A stretch of DNA of 64,000 nucleotides from Euglena gracilis (lineage: Eukaryota; Euglenida; Euglenophyceae; Euglenales). The stretch spans positions 22,022,954 through 22,086,953 of the forward strand of contig CP154954.1 of the NCBI GenBank assembly GCA_039621445.1. Reading direction: 5' to 3'. Under the pieces are notes generated by a model that was not told the origin of the DNA, searched no databases, and was given only the letters and a program-made list of their open reading frames with translations. Each line of letters starts with the position of its first letter. The first letter of the stretch is position 1. Positions 19,801 through 29,896 of the stretch are shown piece after piece. Made by a program: the position numbers and the translations under genes.

Positions 19801-21631
19801 TGCGCACCCTTACAAGCCTCTTCCGATGCGCATGCCCTACAAGCATCCACGGATGCACATGATCATGAACATGCCTACAATCGCGATTACAATCGCCCGT
19901 TTATACCACAACTTAGGATTCCCCCCCTAAGGGTGAATCTTCGGATGATGAACCGGTTTTTACCACAAAAACCGCGAATCATCCGGTTTTACAACAAGAA
20001 ATTCGCGAATCGGGACTGATTCGCGGTATGAGCCATACCCCTACCCCGGGTATTGGCCATGGATCGCGAATGCGAAACACGGAATTTACCGCGGTTCCCC
20101 GATTTGCGGGTGAACAACGGGATTCCTACCCCCCTGGGCTGTTGAACACACCCCGAATCGCGGAATCGCGACCCTTTACAATCCGAATCGCGGAATCACG
20201 AACCACAACCATACAATTCGCGGAATTGCGATGTACCAAATACCCATGGTACCTACGGTACCATGAGTATCATTATGGATGCGCATTCGCGCATGCCACA
20301 ACAACAACCTTACCCCAACAATTACGATGGAAATCGCGGTCTACAACGCGATTTCAAAGGTACAATCACAATTGCCAACAAGGTTAAGCCACAATGGGAC
20401 GGAGATCCCACAACTTGGAAACAATTTTGGCGCGACTGGACATACTACTGGGACTTGAAGGGTCCAACCCAAGACGGGAACCCTGAGGTAATCAAGATAG
20501 AATTCATTGATTGTCTCCCCAAGGAAGAAAAAGATCGTGCCCGACAACTTGTGATCCGGAATCGGATTACTTTTGATGAACTGGTTGACCAATATGCGTC
20601 AACTTGTTCAAGCCTAATTTCGCGAATTACGCTGGAGAAAAAATGGTGGCAATTCGCGCCCAGTGACCGAAAATGGAAGTCAATCGACCTTTGGTATTCC
20701 AAATGGTTGGGATTGGCTTCTGAGGTTGATGAACTGGGAGAGAACCAAATGAAAGAACAATTCGATGCGGTTCTCCTCCATTTCATTCCTACAATTATCA
20801 AAGACATTCACCGTGAGGAACTCTCCGACAACAAACTTACACTTGGACAACGATGGAACTACAAACTCCCCAAAGGGAGATACAAAAACGCGCTATCCGC
20901 GCTCATTTGACCAATCTTCTGACAAAACTTGCTTTTTGTGCAACAAATCGGGACATACGTCCCGTGACTGCCCCCACCCTGATACGCGAAAGCGGTATCA
21001 GAGTCCAAGGGGTTCACAATCCTCGCGGAGCTCGCGCCCCTCCGGATATTCGCACAAATCTGGACAATCACAATCGTCGGGTTATCGACAAAGGTCTCGA
21101 TCACCGTTCCGCGACCGCGGACGCGATCGCGCACCTCCTGGTCGATCACCCCGACCCCCTTACAAACGTGATACAAATCGCGACTCATCGCGATCACGTT
21201 CGCGAAGTGGATCATCTTCTTCGCGATCGTCATCCGGGAAACCGGATTACAACAAGAACCGTGGTCGAACGGGATTCCGTTCACCAAGACCTCCAAGGGG
21301 TGAAAGCCCATCACAAAACCGACAACAGTCACAAAACCGACAAAAGTGTTCCCTTTGTGGATCACATAACCACCATTCGTCCAAATGTTACCGTTCTCGC
21401 TCTCCCCGCCCGAACCAACGTCACCACAATGATACAAAACACAACAACAAACACAAGGTCGGGTTCAAAATCTCCTCTTTAGAGGAGGGAACCCTGGCTT
21501 CGGGCAGGGAAGGGGATGAGAACTCCGAAACCTCGTTGGAGGACGACCGCAATGCGGTCCGCGCGTTGCGCGCTATCTACTCACACAAGAAAACGATAAA
21601 CAGCCGAAGTGCTGAATCGGACTTGGAGTAG
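16878..21631 (+). pseudogene. gag, copy A (broken)
   Basis: Starts at the ATG after the leader. Parts in order are Ala/Gln/Pro repeats (16940-17420), a Pro-rich linker, a long coiled coil (about 18110-19600), Ser/Ala-rich spacer, capsid (about 20380-20860, with WDGDPTTWKQFWRDW) and two CCHC knuckles separated by an Arg/Ser-rich linker. Lesions are a TAG at 18099-18101, an extra A in the A-run near 18820, a C-run change near 19921, and a 149-bp loss at 20860 that puts the knuckle region out of frame with capsid. C-run length in the Ala/Pro repeats also shifts the frame. It cannot make a full Gag. Confidence 0.85.
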
Positions 21632-21667
21632 GGGAGCCCGAGGTCTGTGGGCACGGACCTCTGGGCT
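21629..21667 (+). promoter_or_regulatory. Gag-Pol readthrough signal, copy A
   Basis: TAG at 21629-21631, then GGG, then a stem-loop AGCCC-GAGGTC…GACCTC-T-GGGCT with a 10-nt loop. The frame continues after the TAG into the protease region. The arrangement is kept in copies A to E. Confidence 0.7.
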
Positions 21668-24426
21668 GATGAACAGACGGAAGTAGGACCTGATCAACCT
21701 TACTTTCCCTGCCCATCTGCCTTTTTGGTCGGTACCCGGAAAATTTTCGGGTACCCACCCCCCACTCCAAATTTCTGCCTGGAATGCTGCGCAAAGTTGG
21801 AAGGGGATCCTGGAATAGTTGGAGAGACAACAATTTCACACCGGATCCTGCACTTTGCGTACCCCCCATGGAACGTTTGGTCCAAGCGGAAATCCGAACA
21901 CAAAATTTTTCTACCAAATGCAAAGTTTTGGTCGACACAGGGTGTCGAATTCCCCTTCTCTTTTGAACGGGATTAATTCCCAACTCCCTCTTGGTGAAAG
22001 CCAAGTACCCCATCAAAATTATGACTGCTGACAACAGCCCCATGTGTGGTGGTGACTTGGGATGCTTTTTGGACATACTCCTCCCCATCATCCCCAAGCA
22101 CCACTCACAGCCCCCACACATACAAAATTTTCTGGGTACCTGGAGTTACGAATCGGGTATTCGCGGCTCTGACGTAATTTTGGGTGTTCCGTTCTTGCGT
22201 CAGAACCGCCTTATTGTGGATTGCCCCTCCCTCGGTTTGCGCACTACTTCACGCACACAACCCACACCACCGAATTTCTCCCCCAAGGCATCTTCCCAGA
22301 TGTCCCCCCGCCTTGCCACAACGTTTTCTACAACCGAAAACACCGTTTCCTACCCTAGGGGTAAAGAGAAAGCTGCCCCCCTGCCCACTACACTTTTACC
22401 GCACGTTTCCCATGCGGTAGGGACAGCGAGTAGCTTAACCCCCCACGTTTCACTGGGTTCCAAGGCGAAAGCCCAAAGGCCTGAAGAAATTTCGGTGTCG
22501 AGTAGCTGCCCAGCTGCACAACTTTTACGTTTTCCACCAGGTGTGTCGATTTGGGACACCCCTGTACACCCCCACCGCAGCTACAACTTTCAACACCCCC
22601 ATACACACACTACACATGACTGACATGCACTACCAGACCGACACCTCCTACCAATGCGCACATTGCCGGAGAATTTCCACACAAGCTGATTTCGACTGTG
22701 GATGTACTGTTGAACCTTCCAAACTAGTCGCTTTACACAACAACCAGAGTACACTTGGTACCGGAACCGGTACCGAGTTTACCCTGACCGCTTAACGAGA
22801 ATACAACACACCGGGTTGTTACCCGTTGTGTGTCGAAGTACATCGACAATTGGACAAACGCGGAATCGCGTCCCTGTTCGGAATCACGAGAATCGCGCAG
22901 CAGGACCTCCAATGGCAGAAAGCCAATCTCTCTGACCCCGAATGGCAGAATGCCAACCCCTTTAATGCCCCTGCATACAAGTGGCAGAATGCCAACGACA
23001 ATCGTCCTCTACACAATACACCTGATACACCTGGTATAATGCCTGATGAAGTGTCTTCGGACACAACGTATTACCGGTGTGGCTCGGTAAACTGTGTTTC
23101 AGCCCTCCATAGGACTGAAACCGCAACAGTTTTCGCGAACCGCATCTGGAATGCGTTCAATTTTGGACAATACCGCATTTTGGAAACTTGGTTTTCCAAA
23201 ATCGCACAAATCGCGAAGTCGATGGACCTACAATTGGAGATTGACGCATTCTCGTCAGAAGCGCATTCTCGTTTATCCAATTATACTGGTCAAGCCATAC
23301 AAATGCGTTTGATAAGTTTTGGGGTGATGTGGTCCTGTGGCTACATCCTCCTCTGAAACTTATCCCTCTTGTTGTTGACAAGATCCCTCGGGATCAAGCA
23401 CGCGGTGTGCTGCTCATTCCTATAAATCCCGAAGCGGAATGGTTCCAACAACTGACGTATGTCACTTTTCAGTGGTGGGATTTACCGAATGACACCCCTT
23501 TGTTTGAATATTTTTGCGGTGTCATGTTACCACCATTGAAAGAAATCATTTTTCGTGTTTGTTTCTTTGATGCATTCGGAACTGTTGACCACACTGACAA
23601 ATTCCTACGGGATAAAGGTCAGAATGACCAAATATACCAACTATCCGCAGTGATAGAAAGCGGTGGGCAACATCCCAAATCACAAGAACTATGTACAAAG
23701 ATCAATCGCGAATTCAGTGATGTTTTAGAACATCCTATCTATGCCCATGACATAGATCCTGCAATTCGCGGACCTTTTGGTGTCTGTAAAATCGAACTCA
23801 AAGAAGGTGCACAGCCCATGCACCGAAAATTCTTTCGCTGTTCAGGCGAAAGAGAACAAGCTCTCAATACAATGATCGAAAAACTGATTGAACGAAAATG
23901 GATCATACCCTCCAAAAGCGAGTGGACCTCACATGCTTTTGTTGTACCCAAGCCTCCCGATGCTTCTGGAGAGAAGAAGTGGTGACTTCTGCTGGATTAC
24001 CGTTACTTGAACTCACAGACAAAAGACGATCCATTTCCGTTACCACTTATCGAGGACCTGATTACAAAACAAGCGGAAGACCGCCTTTGGTCGATTTTCG
24101 ACTTAGAGGATGGTTTTCACCAGATGCACTTACACCCTGACTCACAACCATACACCGCAATTTTAACCTCCCGCGGAGTTTACCAACGGACGGTGTTACC
24201 AATGGGTGTTAAGAATGGCCCAGCCATGTTCCAAAGAATGATACAATGGATTTTACGAGACTTACCGTTTGCAATGGTATACATTGATGACGTGCTGATT
24301 GGCACACCTCCTCCACTTACAAATTCGGGTAGAGATATCCTTGATATTCACTACCGCGATATACGTTCCGTACTGACAACGTTTCACAAGCATTTGCTTC
24401 TCGACAAAGGTGCGAAAATGCATTTG
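21632..24426 (+). pseudogene. pro-RT, copy A (broken, truncated in RT)
   Basis: Has the protease LVDTGC motif near 21930, the linker with CAHC and CGC cysteines, the DIRS-like domain and RT up to YIDDVLIG (near 24280). Lesions are a frameshift near 21755, TGA near 21964, TAA at 22793, a 2-bp insertion near 23284 and a TGA replacing an Arg codon at 23983. RT ends at GAKMHL, where the next LTR begins at 24427. Confidence 0.85.
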
Positions 24427-24858
24427 TGTGTACCAGGCAGCCATTCTGCCATGGCACTGTGTACCAGATACAATGGGATACGGCCTACAATCTGGCAACG
24501 GCCGGGCTGTACACAGTGGCATGGTTAAACCATAAGACAAAGAGAGAATCTCAGAGCTAGCGAAAGCTTAGCGAAAGTAACTGGTTCCTAATTCAAGGTT
24601 ATTGGGTTTGGTGCTTTGCAATTCTGTTTTAGAATTCTGAGGGCGAAGTCCCATTTGAATACAAGTTTTATTTCTTTCTTTTACAAAGCTCGAAAGAGCA
24701 AAAGTCACTTTCATATAAGGGACTGCGGTCCCACAAATTCTTCTGCTTGTGTGCTTTGCATTCAAAAGGGGAAAAGGGAAGCAAATTTTATTGTTACTCC
24801 TCCCACGGGCTTTTCGGGAGGAAAGCATAATTAGAAAAGCCGGGGTGGGACGTACACT
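24427..24858 (+). repeat. LTR 3 (inner LTR of array I)
   Basis: 432 bp, TGTGTACC…GTACACT. It is shared between copies A and B: it is the 3' end of A and is followed by the PBS of B. RT codons run into it without a PPT. Confidence 0.93.
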
Positions 24859-24868
24859 TGGTAGCAGA
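24859..24868 (+). promoter_or_regulatory. Primer-binding site, copy B
   Basis: TGGTAGCAGA immediately after LTR 3, complementary to initiator tRNA-Met. Confidence 0.85.
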
Positions 24869-27293
24869 ATAGGTTTAACGGTCGAACGACCAAAGAACAA
24901 CTCAGAAAAAGGTGCGTACGCACGGGCGAGGTGTCTCAGTGGCACAAGTGGCTACGGCTGCATCACAAAGCCTCTGAGCCCCCGCCTTTGCTTACTTTTT
25001 TGGGTCTTTTCACACAAATTTTTACAATTTTTACAATTTTTTACGAATTTCACAAAAATTTTCCCAATTTTTCAGCAGAAATGCAAAGTGAACATGCGCA
25101 CACTGGAAACGCACCTATTAACTATGCTTTGTTAATAGGTTCGCTTCGTGGACTGCAGAATGCAGACGAAGTCGCTACGGCGACAGGAAAATTTTTCTTA
25201 CAAGGGGCGGATGCCCAAGTCGCTTTAGCGACAGAAAATTTTTATCCACAAGGGGCGGATGCCCTAGCCGCTTCTGCGGTGGAAAAAGTTTCCATACAAG
25301 GGGCGGACGCCCAAGCCGCTTCGGCCGTACCCGCCCCCCCACAACTGGGTTTTCGAACCCAAACCGCATTAGCGGTGCCCCCCCCCCTACAACAAGCCGC
25401 TTCTCCGGTGCCCCCCCCCCCTCCTCCAAGGGTCTTCGGACCCAAGCCGCTTCGGCGGTGCCCCCCCCTCCAAGGGTCTTCGGACCCAAGCCGCTTCGGC
25501 GGTGCCCCCCCCCCTCCACGGGTCTACGGACCCAACCCGCATTCGCGGACCCACCGTTAAAACAGCCGCATTTGCGGTACAACATAACCCTACAATGGGT
25601 CTACGGACCCCCTCCGCTTCTGCGGAGTCTGACTCACAAGTGGGCAGAATGCCCGAACGGGACTGGCAATTAGTGCCTTTTGGCACCCAATTGCCAACAG
25701 AGCCCCCCCCTTACGAGGACGGGTTGGAAACACCTTGTTTTTTCCAACCCCCCCCCCGCCCTACCACCGGTAAGCCCCATTCGGGACTTGCCCCCCCCTC
25801 CGCAATTGGGAGAAATCCCAGAACTACCTTGGTCCGCTGAAATGCGGTTGGTGGTCCCAGACACTGCCGGTGTCATTGTTCCTATGGACAATGACCCCGA
25901 GGAAGACCGGGATTCGTTCTCCAGTAATACCGTTGAGCGCGTAGTCGCAAATTTACCGGAGAACCACCCACTACAACAGCAATTTCGACACATCGAAGCA
26001 TGTGTCCAAAATTGCGCTAAAACACTGAACCAAGTCCTACAATTTGATGAAGACAGTCACAAGGCCGTTTTCGGCAAGCTGGACTTCCTTTGGCAATATA
26101 TCCAAGAATTTGGACAATTTTGCCAAAAGAATTTCAACTCCACTACAATGGACCTCCAGAACCTCCACCAAGGTTTTGACGCATTTTTGCGCGACACCTT
26201 GGTGCACAACTTCCAACAGGTACAAGAGACCTTCGGAATCGCGGAATAACGCAAAATTTTCACATTTACAACAAAATCTACAACAATTGTTCACACAACT
26301 GGAAAACTTTTCTTATACAATGCAAGAAATGCAGTCCCGCCTACAACAACGGAATAAAGCGCCTACGGGTGCGGAACTTGGCTCATATGTCTCATATGAG
26401 CACTTCTCAACTTTGTCCAATGTTGTACAACAGTCCCAAGAACGCATTTTGCGTTTGGGTGATGAAAACGCGAGTTTTCATCAAAATTTTGCACAAATAC
26501 GCGAAAACTATGTACAAAGAGCTTTTGCTCAACAACTGGAAGAGCGGATTGATCGTTTGGAACAAACTTCCTGCAAATGCGGTGAAGTTTCCCACAATTT
26601 GACCACATTGCACACTCAAGTGGCGGAAATCGCGCATCGGCAATATTTCCTCCATGAAAAGTGGCAAAACGACATACAAAAACTTGAAACTGCTTCCAAC
26701 GCCTTACAAACCGCTACGGCGGAACTCCAATCCCGCGATGCGGTGATTCTTAGCTTACAAACCGCGAATGCGGAACTCCAAGACCGAGAAACGGTCATAA
26801 CTACTATCCAAACCGCGAATGCGGACCTCCAAATTGCGTTTGCAGACCTGAAAACCGCTTTTGCGGATGTTTCGGGACTACAAACTGCAATTGGGGACTT
26901 ACAACGCCGCTTTGCGGAAACTTCCACAAAAAATCCCAGTATGGGAGCATTACGATCCACTGTAACCGATTTGCACAATCAGTTACAAGCGGATGTGAAC
27001 AAAATCGAATCCGCGTTTGCGGATTTGCACAAACGGTGCAACGGTATTCAAAACTCAATTCCGGATATCACCGGCATTGAAACCGCACTTGCGGATTTGA
27101 ATGCCCAACACAAAACCTTACAATCCACCACTTCCCATTTACAAAAACGCGTACAAACACTTTCTACAAGGGTCTCCGGACTCCAAGCATCCTCGGATGG
27201 ACGAACGGTTCGCGAAGTCGAACTACCCCTTGATTTTCGCACATTTTACGACCAAATTCTTGCGAAAAATAAGGACAACAATTTTGTGAAACC

Positions 27294-29711
27294 TTGATGA
27301 GGACCGAAAATTCGGTCACCCAACAAGTTCTCACACTAAAACAACAAATTTCGGTGTTGGAGAACCGACTTTCTACAATGATGGATGACAAAACCGCTGA
27401 AAATGCAGTAGGGGTACCCCAACCCACGTTGGGTACCACAACCCCACAAACCGAGAATCGGTTGAACGCCCTTACAACCGCAATGGAAACTTTGGTTAAG
27501 CGGGTCCAATTCTTGGACACCACTTTCCCAAAGCTTTCAGTGGATTTTGACTCCATTGTTGACAAACTACCACTTTTGGATGAGTTACCCTCACACCGCA
27601 AACGTATTAAGCGTTTGCAGGGTGATGTTGAACGAATTTCGGACCTTTTCCAAGTGGTTGGTTCATTGGAACAAAGTATCCAAGATTTTGCATTGAGTTT
27701 GGATGAGATTCCTGCAAAATCCCGCAACCCCCCGCACTTTGCCCCTGAAAACCGTGTTTTCGGTGGTCAAAATGCAACTTCCAGCTCACAACGCGCTTTT
27801 CGCGCATCAACCGAAGCATCTTCGGATGCCCGACATCCAACTCGCGACTTTGTGCATCAAATTCGCGATTCGTTGGATGCCAATCCTTCCAAAAGCGCAG
27901 TATGCGCACCCTTACAAGCATCTTCCGATGCGCATGCCCTACAAGCATCCACGGATGCACATGATCATGAACATGCCTACAATCGCGATTACAATCGCCC
28001 GTTTATACCACAACTTAAGATTCCCCCCCCTAAGGGTGAATCTTCGGATGATGAACCGGTTTTTACCACAAAAACCGCGAATCATCCGGTTTTACAACAA
28101 GAAATTCGCGAATCGGGACTGATTCGCGGTATGAGCCATACCCCTACCCCGGGTATTGGCCATGGATCGCGAATGCGAAACACGGAATTTACCGCGGTTC
28201 CCCGATTTGCGGGTGAACAACGGGATTCCTACCCCCCTGGTATGTTGCCACACCCCGAATCGCGGAATCGCGACCCTTTACAATCCGAATCGCGGAATCG
28301 CGAACCACAACCATACAATTCGCGGAATTGCGATGTACCAAATACCCATGGTACCTACGGTAGTATGAGTATCATTATGGATGCGCATTCGCGCATGCCA
28401 CAACAACAACCTTACCCCAACAATTACGATGGAAATCGCGGTCTACAACGCGATTTCAAAGGTACAATCACAATTGCCAACAAGGTTAAGCCACAATGGG
28501 ACGGAGATCCCACAACTTGGAAACAATTTTGGCGCGACTGGACATACTACTGGGACTTGAAGGGTCCAACCCAAGACGGGAACCCTGAGGTAATCAAGAT
28601 GGAATTCATTGATTGTCTCCCCAAGGAAGAAAAAGATCGTGCCCGACAACTTGTGATCCGGAATCGGATTACTTTTGATGAACTGGTTGACCAATATGCG
28701 TCAACTTGTTCAAGCCTAATTTCGCGAATTACGCTGGAGAAAAAATGGTGGCAATTCGCGCCCAGTGACCGAAAATGGAAGTCAATCGACCTTTGGTATT
28801 CCAAAGGGTTGGGATTGGCTTCTGAGGTTGATGAACTGGGAGAGAACCAAATGAAAGAACAATTCGATGCGGTTCTCCTCCATTTCATTCCTACAATTAT
28901 CAAAGACATTCACCGTGAGGAACTCGCGGACAACAAACTTACACTTGAACAACGATGGAACTATGTTTCCAAACAAATGAAACTCTCACAACTTTTGGGA
29001 CAGATACAATCGGCTTACACCCACCACCCTACCGCTGGTCTCCCTAGCGGTACGGTAACTGCCCTACAAAAGACTTCTTCTGCAAAATCCCCACGGGGAT
29101 ACGGTAAACATACAAACTCCCCTATCCGCGCTCATCTGACCAATCCTCTGACAAAACTTGCTTTTTGTGCAACAAATCGGGACATACGTCCCGTGACTGC
29201 CCCCACCCTGATACGCGAAAGCGGTATCAGAGTCCACGGGGTTCACAATCCTCGCGGAGCTCGCGCTCCTCCGGATATTCGCACAAATCTGGACAATCAC
29301 AATCGTCGGGTTATCGACAAAGGTCTCGATCACCGTTCCGCGACCGCGGACGCGATCGCGCACCTCCTGGTCGATCACCCCGACCCCCTTACAAACGTGA
29401 TACAAATCGCGACTCATCGCGATCACGTTCGCGAAGTGGATCATCTTCTTCGCGATCGTCATCCGGGAAACCGGATTACAACAAGAACCGTGGTCGAACG
29501 GGATTCCGTTCACCAAGACCTCCAAGGGGTGAAAGCCCATCACAAAACCGACAACAGTCACAAAACCGACAAAAGTGTTCCCTTTGTGGATCACATAACC
29601 ACCATTCGTCCAAATGTTACCGTTCTCGCTCTCCCCGCCCGAACCAACGTCACCACAATGATACAAAACACAACAACAAACACAAGGTCGGGTTCAAAAT
29701 CTCCTCTTTAG
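27294..29711 (+). CDS. Gag fragment of copy B: coiled coil, spacer, capsid (805 codons)
   Basis: The longest open stretch of copy B. It runs through the end of the coiled coil, a Ser/Ala/His spacer with DAHALQASTDAHDHEH, repeated AATCGCGG units, and the capsid-like region with WRDWTYYWDLKG and LVDQYASTCSSL. In the last 180 codons it is in a wrong frame after the 26-bp loss, so the zinc knuckles are not translated. The capsid region would form the particle shell. It is a fragment of the defective polyprotein, not an independent gene; the Met at 27294 is not expected to be a natural start. Confidence 0.6.
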   Translation: MMRTENSVTQQVLTLKQQISVLENRLSTMMDDKTAENAVGVPQPTLGTTTPQTENRLNALTTAMETLVKRVQFLDTTFPKLSVDFDSIVDKLPLLDELPSHRKRIKRLQGDVERISDLFQVVGSLEQSIQDFALSLDEIPAKSRNPPHFAPENRVFGGQNATSSSQRAFRASTEASSDARHPTRDFVHQIRDSLDANPSKSAVCAPLQASSDAHALQASTDAHDHEHAYNRDYNRPFIPQLKIPPPKGESSDDEPVFTTKTANHPVLQQEIRESGLIRGMSHTPTPGIGHGSRMRNTEFTAVPRFAGEQRDSYPPGMLPHPESRNRDPLQSESRNREPQPYNSRNCDVPNTHGTYGSMSIIMDAHSRMPQQQPYPNNYDGNRGLQRDFKGTITIANKVKPQWDGDPTTWKQFWRDWTYYWDLKGPTQDGNPEVIKMEFIDCLPKEEKDRARQLVIRNRITFDELVDQYASTCSSLISRITLEKKWWQFAPSDRKWKSIDLWYSKGLGLASEVDELGENQMKEQFDAVLLHFIPTIIKDIHREELADNKLTLEQRWNYVSKQMKLSQLLGQIQSAYTHHPTAGLPSGTVTALQKTSSAKSPRGYGKHTNSPIRAHLTNPLTKLAFCATNRDIRPVTAPTLIRESGIRVHGVHNPRGARAPPDIRTNLDNHNRRVIDKGLDHRSATADAIAHLLVDHPDPLTNVIQIATHRDHVREVDHLLRDRHPGNRITTRTVVERDSVHQDLQGVKAHHKTDNSHKTDKSVPFVDHITTIRPNVTVLALPARTNVTTMIQNTTTNTRSGSKSPL
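28964..29110 (+). repeat. 147-bp TA-bounded segment, copy B (present)
   Basis: TGTTTCC…GGTAAACA with TA on both sides (28962-28963 and 29111-29112), giving inverted ends TATGTTT/AAACATA. It codes for part of Gag in frame between capsid and the first zinc knuckle. Copies A and E lack it and keep one TA. Confidence 0.8.
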
Positions 29712-29857
29712 AGGAGGGAACCCCGGCTTCGGGCAGGGAAGGGGATGAGAACTCCGAATCCTCGTTGGAGGACGACCGCAATGCGGTCCGCGCGTTGCGC
29801 GCTATCTACTCACACAAGAAAACGATAAACAGCCGAAGTGCTGAATCGGACTTGGAG

Positions 29858-29896
29858 TAGGGGAGCCCGAGGTCTGTGGGCACGGACCTCTGGGCT
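29858..29896 (+). promoter_or_regulatory. Gag-Pol readthrough signal, copy B
   Basis: TAG at 29858-29860, 3-nt spacer, then the same 5+6-bp stem-loop as in copy A, unchanged. Confidence 0.7.

Larger units (their letters stand above)
25081..29860 (+). pseudogene. gag, copy B (broken)
   Basis: Same domain order as copy A. The coiled coil is open over 26044-27297 and continues, after a 10-bp loss near 27275, in the frame 27294-29711. That frame covers the second half of the coiled coil, the spacer, capsid (WDGDPTTW near 28497) and the intact 147-bp TA segment. An 8-bp loss near 26235 and a 26-bp loss near 29123 break the frame. The CCHC/RS part is open separately at 29165-29860 and ends at the conserved TAG. 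Confidence 0.85.

Noticed and set aside
20853-21482. Long alternative frames and antisense frames over the gag Arg/Ser-rich region (also 29064-29666, 37494-38183, 46851-47540)
   Set aside because: TCGCGA-type palindromic repeats leave several frames open on both strands. Only the frame with two CCHC knuckles is consistent with Gag.
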